Below, one piece after another: positions 5,356 to 12,987 of a stretch of DNA of 14,541 bases. Source of the DNA: a bacterium (GTDB lineage Bacteria; Planctomycetota; J058; JAJDCP01). The notes beneath the pieces were generated by a model, which was given only the letters and a program-made list of their open reading frames with translations, was not told where the DNA came from and did not search any database. The position numbers and the translations under genes are program-made. The DNA is taken from the NCBI GenBank assembly GCA_030428695.1, contig JAUIEM010000254.1, forward strand, positions 1 to 14,541, read 5' to 3'. Every line of letters begins with the position of its first letter. The first letter of the stretch is position 1.

Positions 5356-6745
5356 CCTGCTGCTCGAAATCGGCGAACGGCCCCTCCTGCGCCGCCTGGT
5401 CAAGGGGCTCTCGCTGCCCCTGCCGATCCCCCAGCCCCTGCGCCGCGCCTCCGGCCCCTACGCTCCGCGCCCCCTGCGCGGCCAGCGGGTCGCCTTCGCC
5501 CCCGCAGACCCCAGGCTTGCCGAGGTCTGCGCCCGCGCCCTGGCCGCCGCCGGGGCGACCACCCTGGTGCCCGCCGACGCCGCCCTGCCCGCCGAAGGCG
5601 AAGCCTGGGGCCGGCCTCCGGGGCGGCTCGAGGGTGACGGCCCGCTCGACGCGATCGTGTTCGACGCGACCGGCCTGCGCAACTCCGCGGAGCTCGCCGC
5701 CCTGCACGGCTTCTTCCAGCCGCTCCTGCCCCGCCTCAAGCGCTGCGGACGCTGCCTGCTGTTGACCCGGCCGCCGGCGGAAGAGGCGGACTTCGTCGTC
5801 GCCTCGACCCAGCGCGCCGTCGAGGGCTTCACCCGCAGCCTGGCGCGCGAGCTCGGACGCAAGGGCGCGACCGCCAACCTCGTGACCGTGCCCGGCTTCG
5901 CCGCGGAGCGCCTGGCCGGCCCGCTGCGCTTCCTGTTGTCGGCCCGCTCGGCCTACATCAGCGGCCAGGTGCTCGGGCTCTCGGCGGCGGTGGTCGACGA
6001 GCGCGTCCCTCCGGAGGAGCGCCCCCTCGAGGGCCAGACCGCGCTGGTCACCGGCGCGGCCCGCGGCATCGGCGCGGCGATCGCCCGCCGCCTGGCCGAC
6101 GAGGGCGCCCGGCTGTGGCTGCTCGACCGGCCGGAGGAAGACGGGCCGCTCGCCCGCCTCGCCCGCGAGCTGCGCGGGGAGGTCGTGCTCTGCGACCTGA
6201 CCGCGGAGGACGCCCCGGCGCGGATCGTCGCGGAGCTCGGTGAGAGGCTGGACATCGTCGTCCACAACGCCGGCATCACCCGCGACAAGACCCTCGTCCG
6301 CATGGCCGAGGCGCACTGGAACCAGGTGCTCGCGGTCAACCTCGAGGCGATCCAGCGCCTGACCCGCGCGCTGCTCGACGGTCCGCTCCAGGACCACGGG
6401 CGCGTCCTCGCCCTGACCTCGATCGCGGGCATCGCGGGCAACGCGGGCCAGACCAACTACAGCGCCGCCAAGGCTGGTGTGATCGGTCTGGTGCGGAACC
6501 TCGCCGGACCGCTCGCCGCCCGCGGCATCACGGTCAACGCCGTCGCCCCGGGCTTCATCGAGACGCGGCTGACCGCGCGCATGCCGGTCGGCATCCGCGA
6601 GGTCGCGCGGCGCCTGAACAGCCTCGGCCAGGGCGGCCTGCCCGCCGACGTCGCCGAGGCGATCACCTTCCTCGCCACCCCGGCCGCCTGCGGCCTGACC
6701 GGGCAGGTGCTGCGCGTTTGCGGCGGCGCCCTGCTCGGCGCCTGA
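5348..6745 (+). CDS. fabG4: FabG4-type 3-oxoacyl thioester reductase (465 aa)
   Basis: High-molecular-weight FabG: reduces 3-ketoacyl thioesters to (R)-3-hydroxyacyl thioesters. Residues about 1-225 form the extra N-terminal flavodoxin-like domain, with FDATGL and RAVEGFTRSLARELGRKG retained. Residues about 228-465 are a complete short-chain dehydrogenase domain with cofactor motif TGAARGIG (235-242), HNAGITRDK, Ser358, Tyr371 and Lys375 (YSAAK), and the conserved end INAVAPGFIET-like segment and RRLNSL. Length and both domains match Mycobacterium tuberculosis FabG4 (454 aa, from memory), reported to prefer NADH. The ATG at 5348 has GAGGAA five to ten bases upstream and overlaps the MaoC stop by eight bases, so translation is probably coupled. 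The thiolase gene follows after 12 bp. Confidence 0.93.
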   Translation: MSDLLLEIGERPLLRRLVKGLSLPLPIPQPLRRASGPYAPRPLRGQRVAFAPADPRLAEVCARALAAAGATTLVPADAALPAEGEAWGRPPGRLEGDGPLDAIVFDATGLRNSAELAALHGFFQPLLPRLKRCGRCLLLTRPPAEEADFVVASTQRAVEGFTRSLARELGRKGATANLVTVPGFAAERLAGPLRFLLSARSAYISGQVLGLSAAVVDERVPPEERPLEGQTALVTGAARGIGAAIARRLADEGARLWLLDRPEEDGPLARLARELRGEVVLCDLTAEDAPARIVAELGERLDIVVHNAGITRDKTLVRMAEAHWNQVLAVNLEAIQRLTRALLDGPLQDHGRVLALTSIAGIAGNAGQTNYSAAKAGVIGLVRNLAGPLAARGITVNAVAPGFIETRLTARMPVGIREVARRLNSLGQGGLPADVAEAITFLATPAACGLTGQVLRVCGGALLGA

Positions 6746-6757
6746 AAGGAGCTGCCC

Positions 6758-8044
6758 GTGGATCCCGCCCGCCGCGCCGTCATCGTCGGAGGAGCCCGCA
6801 CGCCCTTCGTCAAAGCCTTCGGTCCGTTCATCAAGCTCGACACCATCGCCCTCGGGGTCGCCGCCGTCGACGGCCTGCTCGAGCGCAGCGGCATCCCCCG
6901 CCGCAGCGTCGACAGCCTGGTCTGGGGCGGGGTGATCCTGCCGAGCGGGGCGCCGAACGTCGGCCGCGAGATCGCCCTCGATCTGCGCCTGCCGCCGTCC
7001 GTCGAGGCCTACACCGTCAGCCGCGCCTGCGCCTCCGGCCTGCAGGCGGTCACCCTGGCCGCCGCCGCCATCGAGCGCGGCGAGGCCGACGTCGTGATCG
7101 CCGGCGGCTCGGACTCGACCAGCAACGCCGAGCTCAAGCTGCCCCAGAAGGTCGTCCACAGCCTCGCGCCGCTGGTCTACGGCAAGCCGAAGCCGGCCGA
7201 CTACCTCGCCGCGGCGAGCGGGCTGCTGCCGCTGAAGGACATCCTGCCCCGCCCGCCGCGCATCGCCGAGCGCAGCACCGGCCAGGTGATGGGCGAGGCC
7301 GCCGAGGACATGGCGCGCCGCAACGGCATCGCCCGCGCCGACCAGGACCGCTTCGCCGTCCGCTCCCACCACCGCGCCGCCGCCGCGGTCGCCGACGGCC
7401 GCTTCGCCGAGGAGGTCGTGCCGGTCGAGGCGCCGGGCGGGCGCTGGGTCCACGTCGACGGCCTGATCCGCGGCGACACCAGCACCGACGCCCTCGCCCG
7501 ACTCAAGCCCGCCTTCGCCAAGGACGGCAGCCTGACCGCGGGCAACTCCTCCGCCCTGACCGACGGCGCCGCCGCGGTGCTGCTGACCTCCGCGGCCAAG
7601 GCCGCCGAGCTCGGCCTGAAGCCACTGGCCGCCTTCAAGAGCTGGTCCTACGTCGGCGTCGACCCCGCCGACCAGCTGCTGATCGGGCCGGCCTTCGCCA
7701 TCCCCCAGGCCCTCGACCGGGCGGGGATGACGCTGTCGGACGTCGACCTCGTCGACCTCCACGAGGCCTTCGCCGCCCAGGTGCTCAGCGTGACGAAGAT
7801 GCTCGCCAACGACGCCTTCGCCCGCGAGCGGCTTGGCCGCGAGGCCGCTGTCGGGGCCATCCCCGACGAGCGGCTCAACGTCCACGGCGGCTCGATCGCC
7901 CTCGGCCATCCCTTCGCGGCGACCGGCGCCCGCATGGTGACGACGATGGCCCGCGAGCTCGCCCTGACCGGCAAGCGGAGCGCCCTCCTCGGCATCTGCG
8001 CGGCCGGCGGCCTCGGCGCCGCAGCGGTGCTCGAGCGGGTGTAG
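6758..8044 (+). CDS. Thiolase, acetyl-CoA C-acyltransferase, FadA2/FadI-type (428 aa)
   Basis: Catalyses thiolytic cleavage of 3-ketoacyl-CoA, or the reverse Claisen condensation. Catalytic set: nucleophile Cys91 in SRACASG, His335 in DLHEAFAAQ, His384 in GGSIALGHPFAATG and Cys414 in GICAAGGLG. The HEAFA rather than NEAFA motif is the form found in FadI, the trifunctional-protein beta subunit and FadA2. The start is GTG at 6758 with AAAGGAG six bases before it, 12 bp after the ketoreductase stop, so it is the third gene of the operon. With the two preceding enzymes it could run the thiolase, ketoreductase and (R)-hydratase steps. Whether this serves beta-oxidation of unusual acyl chains, chain elongation or precursor supply for a polyester cannot be decided here. 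Confidence 0.93.
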   Translation: MDPARRAVIVGGARTPFVKAFGPFIKLDTIALGVAAVDGLLERSGIPRRSVDSLVWGGVILPSGAPNVGREIALDLRLPPSVEAYTVSRACASGLQAVTLAAAAIERGEADVVIAGGSDSTSNAELKLPQKVVHSLAPLVYGKPKPADYLAAASGLLPLKDILPRPPRIAERSTGQVMGEAAEDMARRNGIARADQDRFAVRSHHRAAAAVADGRFAEEVVPVEAPGGRWVHVDGLIRGDTSTDALARLKPAFAKDGSLTAGNSSALTDGAAAVLLTSAAKAAELGLKPLAAFKSWSYVGVDPADQLLIGPAFAIPQALDRAGMTLSDVDLVDLHEAFAAQVLSVTKMLANDAFARERLGREAAVGAIPDERLNVHGGSIALGHPFAATGARMVTTMARELALTGKRSALLGICAAGGLGAAAVLERV

Positions 8045-8065
8045 CCGACGGACGCTCCCCTCCCC

Positions 8066-8220
8066 GACCCCGGTTGCAGCCGCGACCCCGCGGGCCCCGC
8101 CTTCATCGACCTGGCCAGCGGTCTCAAGCCCGGAGAGAACGGCGCGAGCCCTACCCATGCTTCGACGACGGGATCCATGTCCTGTACCTCGACGGCCGGG
8201 CCTCGACCGCGGCGCGGACT
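8066..8220 (+). pseudogene. Decayed coding remnant resembling an H-X9-DG prepilin C-terminus
   Basis: Between the convergent thiolase and small membrane protein genes, the plus strand reads EPYPCFDDGIHVLYLDGRA at about 8146-8202. This strongly recalls the NVLYLDGHV-type end of DUF1559/H-X9-DG prepilin-like proteins, abundant in Planctomycetes. Just upstream, a different frame (8066-8151) reads DPAGPAFIDLASGLKPGENG with gene-like third-position GC. A start, a signal sequence and a continuous frame are all missing, so this would be a truncated and frameshifted remnant. A GC hairpin (CCGCG-ACCC-CGCGG, 8080-8093) also lies here. Chance resemblance is possible. Confidence 0.3.
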
Positions 8221-8225
8221 GATCC

Positions 8226-8708
8226 TCACTCGCCGAGCAGCCCCCGCTCCCGCAGCCCCTCGAGCGCCGTCGAGGAGGCCTCCGCCGGCAGCGTGACCGC
8301 GATGTCGCCGGTGAAGTGCCGGTTCGCCGCGCCCCTCCGGAAGGTGAAGATCAGCCGCCCCTCCTCGTGGCGCAGCGCGATCAGGTTGCAATACCAGGAC
8401 CGGTAGGGATGGTAGCTCTCGTCGACGAACAGGGCGTCCTTGGCGAGGATCACGGCCCCGAGGGGATCATCCCAGCGGGCGAGGATGCGCTCGGGCTGCG
8501 CGAGCACCTGCTCGTAGGCCTGCCGCTGGAAGGCGCGGTTGAGCACGATCAACCGCCACAGGCTCCAGGCACCCAGGGCCGCGCCAGCGACCCCGACGAT
8601 CGCGCCGAGGGGCTGGTTGGAGGGGCGCATCGCCCCGAACAGGAAGCCCCCGACCGCCGCGGTGAAGGCGACGATCATCAGGATCGACAAGCCGAGCATG
8701 CGCAACAC
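8226..8708 (-). CDS. Small membrane protein of unknown function, two helices (160 aa)
   Basis: Not assigned to a named family. Two predicted membrane helices (about 5-26 and 34-54) are separated by a short loop. A soluble region follows, with ERILARWDDPLGAVILAKDALFVD, WYCNLIALRHEEGRLIFTFR and VTLPAEA. Short beta-strands ending in a 'VTLP' segment recall PH-like/YcxB-like cytoplasmic domains attached to two-helix anchors, which is a guess from pattern. The chosen start is GTG at 8708 with GGGAGGGAAG upstream; the ATG at 8699 is an alternative three codons in but lies farther from this site. The gene follows the 111-aa gene after 27 bp on the same strand, so the two are probably cotranscribed. 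Confidence 0.65.
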   Translation of the reverse strand: MLRMLGLSILMIVAFTAAVGGFLFGAMRPSNQPLGAIVGVAGAALGAWSLWRLIVLNRAFQRQAYEQVLAQPERILARWDDPLGAVILAKDALFVDESYHPYRSWYCNLIALRHEEGRLIFTFRRGAANRHFTGDIAVTLPAEASSTALEGLRERGLLGE

Positions 8709-8735
8709 GCAGGCTTCCCTCCCCGGCGCCGCCGG

Positions 8736-9071
8736 TCAGTCCATCGCCGCCCGGGCGTCGATCGCCGCGAGCTTGCGGGCCCCGCTCCACTCCCCGCGGG
8801 TCAGGATCGCCCACGCCCAGTCGAGCTCGAGGTCGAAGCGCGGGCCGAGCCGCACCATCGCCGCGACGAAGCGGCGCTGCTCGAGGCTGTCGGCGATGCG
8901 GTAGGCGTAGGCGCGCGCGCAGCCGTCCCGGATCCAGCCGAGCAGCGTCGCGTCGTCGATGGTAGCGGTCGGCTCGGGATGGTCGCGGCGCACGCCGGCC
9001 ATCAGCTCGTAGGAGCGCTGCTCCTCGGCGATCTCGGCCAACCTCTCGAGCTCGACATCGCGGCCGGGCAT
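8736..9071 (-). CDS. Conserved small soluble protein, possibly type VI secretion-associated family (111 aa)
   Basis: Short, charged, probably all-helical protein without signal peptide or membrane segment. Pattern: ATLLGWIRDGCARAYAYRI, then RRFVAAMVRLGPRFD, then WAWAILTRGEWSGARKLAAID. It recalls small proteins often found beside VgrG, PAAR and DUF4123 genes, which typically read 'LR.LVRRGV.RARAYGI ... FV.LM..LGPDFD ... W...IL.D ... ARID'. That memory-based match suggests the family, but no other secretion gene is in the window, so a role in type VI secretion is not shown. The ATG at 9071 has a perfect GGAGGT five bases upstream. The frame runs open farther upstream but with non-coding-like arginine/proline-rich sequence. 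Confidence 0.65.
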   Translation of the reverse strand: MPGRDVELERLAEIAEEQRSYELMAGVRRDHPEPTATIDDATLLGWIRDGCARAYAYRIADSLEQRRFVAAMVRLGPRFDLELDWAWAILTRGEWSGARKLAAIDARAAMD

Positions 9072-9124
9072 GCGGCACCTCCATCGGAGAGGGTACGGGA
9101 AGCGGGAGCGCGCGTCGAGGGGAG

Positions 9125-9223
9125 TCAACGGTCCTCGTACAGGCGCGGGCGCTCGGTCGCCCAGGCGTGCTCGCACCGACACAACCCGACCGGCGAGCTG
9201 CCGACGCGCAGCGGGGACGCCAC
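9125..9223 (-). CDS. Possible 32-aa Cys-containing ORF or gene remnant
   Basis: From GTG at 9223 to TGA at 9125, just downstream of the large exported-protein gene. It reads VGLCRCEHAW in its middle and has gene-like codon use, with nearly every third base G or C. The GLC..C.HA pattern resembles the N-terminus of a small conserved cysteine protein family that I recall from high-GC bacteria, but here it stops early and has C-x-C rather than C-x2-C. The ribosome-binding site is poor (GGAG only three bases from GTG). It may be a truncated remnant or chance. Confidence 0.18.
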   Translation of the reverse strand: MASPLRVGSSPVGLCRCEHAWATERPRLYEDR

Positions 9224-9267
9224 TCGCTCCGCGTGGGCGGCGCAGCTGTGCGATGCGACGCCCGCGC

Positions 9268-11328
9268 TCAGGGCAGGATGCGGCAGGCGACGATCTTGAG
9301 GTCGGGCGCGTGGGCGCTGCCCGGCAGGGCCCACGGGATCGTCCCGAAGGCGATCCCCTCGGTGGCCCCCGGCCCGACATTGACGCGCTGGAAGCCGATC
9401 AGCGGTCCCATCCAGCCCGGCCAGGGGTTGTCGACGTCCATGCGCACCGTCACGACCAGGGTCTCGGTGGTGTTGTTGACCACATAGGGGGTCCAGAAGG
9501 TCGGCCCCGCCGAGGGCGAAGGCTGCAACAACGCCCCGACCGTCGCCGCGGTCGGGTCGTTGCAGACATCGACGCTGACCAGGGCGTGGGTGGTGTTCTG
9601 GTTGGTCCTGTACTGCACGAGGCCGAAGTCCCGCGCCATCCACATCTCCTGGCCGGCGAGGTCGCCGAAGAGCTCGATGTGCAACACGTCGTCGAAGTCG
9701 CCGTAGGGCGTGCTCAGCGAGCCGTAGTCCACGACCTGGTACGAGATGACACCGGTGAGGGCGTCGGCGGGGGGTGGGTTCAGGTCATGGAGGAAGTCCG
9801 GTCCGCCGTAGTTCCGGTACACGATCCCCGTCGAGTAGCTCTGGTCGAGAACGGCGAAGTCCGGCACGAACACCGGGTTGTTGGAGAAACGGCTCATCAC
9901 CGTCGGGAAGTTGAACGGGTCCTGGAAGACCACGGAGCGAAGCACCGCCTTGAGCACCACCTGCCCGTCGGCGCTGAACTGCATCATGTTGACGGTCTCG
10001 GTGAAGGGATCGAGGGGCTGCTTCATGCGCTGAACGAAGACCGTCCCGAGGCCGACCTCGTCCGAGGACCAATAGCTGTGCTGGAAGCCGTCGTTGGTGA
10101 ACTCCCGGTCATCCTCGATGAAGGGGATGTAGGCGGTCAGGTCCCAGCCGACGAACACGAACTGCATCGCGCTGCCGCTCAGCCCTCCCGCATCGGTGAC
10201 GGTCAGGGTGAGCGAGTGCAGCCCCGGGCTGAGGTCGACATCGAGGCTCGCCCCGGCCCCGAGGGAACCGTCGCGATCCGAGCTCCACGCGTAGCTCAGG
10301 CCGCTCGGGCCCCCGGCATCACTGCCGGAGCCCGTCAGGCTCAGCGTCGTGCCGAACAGGACCTCCGCGTTGGGCGCCGGAGACGTGATGCTCGCGCTCG
10401 GGGGCGTGTTGAAGATATCGACGGTGATCGTCGCCGCCGCGCTCGAGCGTCCGCCGGAGTCGGTGACGACCGCGGTGATCGTGTGGCTCCCCAGGCTGAG
10501 GGGAACCTGGACATCCGCACCTGTCCCCAGGGAGCCGTCTCGGCTCGAGCTCCACGCGAGCGCCGCGCTGAGGTCCCCGTCCTCGACGTCGCTGGCGCTC
10601 CCCTGCAGGGAGACCTGCGTCCCCTCAGGGAAGGAAGCGCCGCTGGCCGGCTGGGCGATCGAGGCGACCGGGCGGAGGTTCTGGGTCCAGTCCAGCGCGA
10701 CGTTGTTCGCGTTGATGCTGCCCGTCACCTGGCTGTTACTCGTCGCCTGCACCGTGTTGGCGACGATGCTCCCGGCCGTGAGGGAGCTCCCGACCACGCT
10801 CCCGTTCGGAGCCGTGAACCCGAGGCGTACGCGCGAGGCGGTCAGGGTCCCCGTGATCTGCGCGCCCATCGGGCTGCGCAGGCGCACCGTCCCCCCGACG
10901 CCCACATCGGCGCCGAAGGTGGCGTGGCCGTCGTCGACGATGCGAAGGTCCCCCGCGATGTCGACGTCCTGCTCGAAGCTCGCGCCGCCGAGGATGCGCA
11001 CGACAACTCCGCCCGTGAACGTCCCGGAGAAGGTCCCCGTGCCGTCCTTGCGCACGATGCACCGACCGGTCACGGTCGTCGCGCCGGCGACGGAGAGCGT
11101 GCCGTCCCTTATCACGAGCTCTCCGGCCTGCAGGTTCCCCATCACCGTCAGGGTCGCTCCCCGGACGATGCGCAGGCTCCCCTGAACGCTCAGGTTCCCG
11201 TACACCTCGCTCTGCGTGACGCGCAGATCTCCGGGCACGCTGAGATCCTGCTGGGCGGACAGCGTCCCGACGAGGCACAGGATACACGCCACGCTCCAGA
11301 CAGAGCGCGGCCTGGTTCGGTCGATCAT
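9268..11328 (-). CDS. Exported beta-repeat protein with two Ig/PKD-like domains (686 aa)
   Basis: Function unknown; probably a cell-surface or periplasmic protein. A Sec signal peptide (about 1-25, ending LSA before QQ) leads to a region of short Gly/Val/Thr-rich strands (about 26-215: DLRVTQSEVYGNLSVQGSL..., ATLTVMGNL, GTLSVAGATTVTG) that suggests a beta-helix or bactofilin-like solenoid. Two Ig/PKD-like domains follow (about 219-305 and 307-393). Each has a SSxRDGSLGxGA segment and an LxVTDxGG-like segment, so they look duplicated. Residues 394-686 are an unassigned domain rich in aromatic residues. The start is decided by the ribosome-binding site: GGAGGA lies six bases before ATG 11328 but directly abuts the earlier ATG at 11334. 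It is divergent from the CnaB-repeat gene across 141 bp. Confidence 0.82.
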   Translation of the reverse strand: MIDRTRPRSVWSVACILCLVGTLSAQQDLSVPGDLRVTQSEVYGNLSVQGSLRIVRGATLTVMGNLQAGELVIRDGTLSVAGATTVTGRCIVRKDGTGTFSGTFTGGVVVRILGGASFEQDVDIAGDLRIVDDGHATFGADVGVGGTVRLRSPMGAQITGTLTASRVRLGFTAPNGSVVGSSLTAGSIVANTVQATSNSQVTGSINANNVALDWTQNLRPVASIAQPASGASFPEGTQVSLQGSASDVEDGDLSAALAWSSSRDGSLGTGADVQVPLSLGSHTITAVVTDSGGRSSAAATITVDIFNTPPSASITSPAPNAEVLFGTTLSLTGSGSDAGGPSGLSYAWSSDRDGSLGAGASLDVDLSPGLHSLTLTVTDAGGLSGSAMQFVFVGWDLTAYIPFIEDDREFTNDGFQHSYWSSDEVGLGTVFVQRMKQPLDPFTETVNMMQFSADGQVVLKAVLRSVVFQDPFNFPTVMSRFSNNPVFVPDFAVLDQSYSTGIVYRNYGGPDFLHDLNPPPADALTGVISYQVVDYGSLSTPYGDFDDVLHIELFGDLAGQEMWMARDFGLVQYRTNQNTTHALVSVDVCNDPTAATVGALLQPSPSAGPTFWTPYVVNNTTETLVVTVRMDVDNPWPGWMGPLIGFQRVNVGPGATEGIAFGTIPWALPGSAHAPDLKIVACRILP

Positions 11329-11469
11329 CGACATTCCTCCTGTCACAGTGTTCTTCCACGAACGCGAGGGACTACGCGGGCCCGGGATTTCCGGAAAATC
11401 CATCGCCCCCGTAGACCGGGCGGTCGGTGAGAGCGAGCGGTCGGTAGGAGAGGTAGGTAGGAGAGGCAA
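11329..11469. promoter_or_regulatory. Divergent promoter region with direct repeats and a TTTCCGGAAA palindrome
   Basis: The region between two exported-protein genes. It contains the perfect palindrome TTTCCGGAAA (11388-11397). Two CGGTCGGT copies start 17 bp apart (11421-11428, 11438-11445), and two GTAGGAGAGG copies start 13 bp apart (11444-11453, 11457-11466). The last copy includes the Shine-Dalgarno sequence of the plus-strand gene. No convincing -35/-10 pair was found on either strand. Confidence 0.45.
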
Positions 11470-12987
11470 GTGATGATGCGAGGACGAGAGCTCATGGTGG
11501 GCCTTATGGCGGGCCTCTGTGCCGTCGGCGCCCTGTTCGCCCTGCGCGGGACGAGCCCGGACGCGGTCCCGGGCACGACGCCCCCCGCGCGGCCGAGCCG
11601 CTGCGCCCCCGAGCGGGCGAGCCCTCCCTCCCCCCAGCAGGCGCGAGACGCGGCCAACTCCGCGCCTCCGACGGCCTCTGAACCCCCGGCCCGCCGAGCC
11701 CCTGCGACGCCGGACCCCGTCGAGACTGTCCCGCCCCCCGCGGGGCCTGTCCCCGCTCCCTCCAGCGACGTCAGCGCGCCGCGGAAGGAGACCGAAGCCG
11801 CCGACGGCGAGGTCCGCGTGACGGGCCAGGTCGTCGATGCCGAGGGGCGGCCGATCCCCGGCGTCGGGCTCGAAGTCTGGGTCTCCGTCAACAGCCTCCC
11901 CCTGCGCGCCGGCCCCGACGGCAGCTTCCTCGCCAGCATCCCGGCCGGGCGCTACGGGCTGCGCGTCGTCGACGCCGACGGCTGGCTCGACCCGCTGCAC
12001 GGTGGACTCCGCTGGCTACACACCGACGGGGACGCGGGGCGCGTCGTCCTGCACGCCGCGCCCGCCGAGACCGCGGCGGGCAGCGCGGCGCCGATCGAGC
12101 TCCCCGTCGAGGCGGAGACGAGCGTCGCGGGGCGGGTCTACGGCCCTGCCGGGGAGCCGCTCGCCGGCGCCTTCGTCGCCTGGCTGGACCCGTCCCTCGC
12201 GGGCCCCGCCGCGGACCTGGAGGCCGTCGTCGAGACCCGCCTGCGGCGCCTGCTGACGCGGCCCCCCGGCGCGGACCGCGGGAACGGGGCGCTGGCCCTC
12301 AGCCGCGTCGACGCCGACGGAGGCTACCGGCTCGAGGGGCTGCCGACGGGCTCCGTGCGGCTGCTCGCGCTCGCCCCGGGGGCCTCCCCCGCGGCCCGTG
12401 GGCTGAGCCTCGAGCCGGGCGAAGCCGCGACGCTCGACTTCGAGCTTCGGGCCGGGGGGAGCCTGGTCGGCCAGCTCCTCGACCCCGACGGACGCCCGCT
12501 CCCGCGGCCGACCCTGGCCGCCTACGGGCCCCGCGACGCCGTCGCGCGCACCGACGCCGACCTCGACGGACGCTTCGCCCTGCACGGCCTCGCCCCGGGC
12601 GCGCACCGGCTCGTCGCATCCGCCCCGGGCGCGGGCTCCGTCGTCGTGGGCGCGACGGTCGAGCCCGGGCAGACGACCGAGATCACGCTGCGCTTCGAAC
12701 GCTGCGTCGAGGTCCGTGGGCGGGTCACCGTCGACGGGCTCCCCGCGGAGGACTTCGCCCTGCTGTGGGTCGATGCGGAGGAGGTGGTCGCTGCCCGCGC
12801 CCGCACCGACGCCTCCGGCGCCTTCGTCACCCTCGGCCTGCAGCCGGGGACCTACCACGTGCACCTCGAGGGGCCCGGGGCCCGCGCCGTCGAGCTCGTC
12901 GAGCTCCCCGCGGGCGCGCTCCACGCTGTGCACCTGGAGCTTCGGAGCGACGCCCTCCGCGAGCCGGTCGGCGCCCTCGACCCGTGA
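11470..12987 (+). CDS. Membrane-anchored protein with four CnaB/carboxypeptidase-regulatory-like repeats (505 aa)
   Basis: No enzymatic domain is seen; probably a periplasmic or surface structural or adhesive protein. An N-terminal hydrophobic segment (about 9-26) acts as signal anchor or signal peptide. A Pro/Ala-rich spacer (about 28-110) precedes four beta-sandwich repeats at about 114-170, 216-328, 330-411 and 412-494. Each follows the 'V.G.V.d..G.PlpG..V......T..dG.F.l.gL..G.y.l....pG' pattern, for example VTGQVVDAEGRPIPG and VGQLLDPDGRPLPR. Codons GTG 11470, ATG 11473 and ATG 11476 are consecutive possible starts; AGGAG at 11459-11463 suits the first two. Terminal residues show no sorting signal. 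It converges on the RNB gene with a 24-bp gap. Confidence 0.78.
   Translation: MMMRGRELMVGLMAGLCAVGALFALRGTSPDAVPGTTPPARPSRCAPERASPPSPQQARDAANSAPPTASEPPARRAPATPDPVETVPPPAGPVPAPSSDVSAPRKETEAADGEVRVTGQVVDAEGRPIPGVGLEVWVSVNSLPLRAGPDGSFLASIPAGRYGLRVVDADGWLDPLHGGLRWLHTDGDAGRVVLHAAPAETAAGSAAPIELPVEAETSVAGRVYGPAGEPLAGAFVAWLDPSLAGPAADLEAVVETRLRRLLTRPPGADRGNGALALSRVDADGGYRLEGLPTGSVRLLALAPGASPAARGLSLEPGEAATLDFELRAGGSLVGQLLDPDGRPLPRPTLAAYGPRDAVARTDADLDGRFALHGLAPGAHRLVASAPGAGSVVVGATVEPGQTTEITLRFERCVEVRGRVTVDGLPAEDFALLWVDAEEVVAARARTDASGAFVTLGLQPGTYHVHLEGPGARAVELVELPAGALHAVHLELRSDALREPVGALDP

Noticed and set aside
8080..8093. GC hairpin considered as the terminator of the fatty-acyl operon
   Set aside because: The stem is only 5 bp with no T-tract, and such hairpins are expected by chance at this GC content.
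5225..8158. 977-residue open frame on the minus strand opposite the ketoreductase and thiolase genes
   Set aside because: It is antisense to two genes with complete catalytic motifs. Its Gly/Arg/Ala-rich sequence has no domain and is a by-product of high third-position GC.
9123..9128. TTGACT on the minus strand considered as the -35 box of the 111-aa gene
   Set aside because: No acceptable -10 hexamer lies 16-18 bases downstream.
9070..11430. 786-residue open frame on the plus strand
   Set aside because: It is antisense to the exported beta-repeat protein, which has a signal peptide, a good ribosome-binding site and Ig-like domains. The plus-strand product is low-complexity and shows no features.
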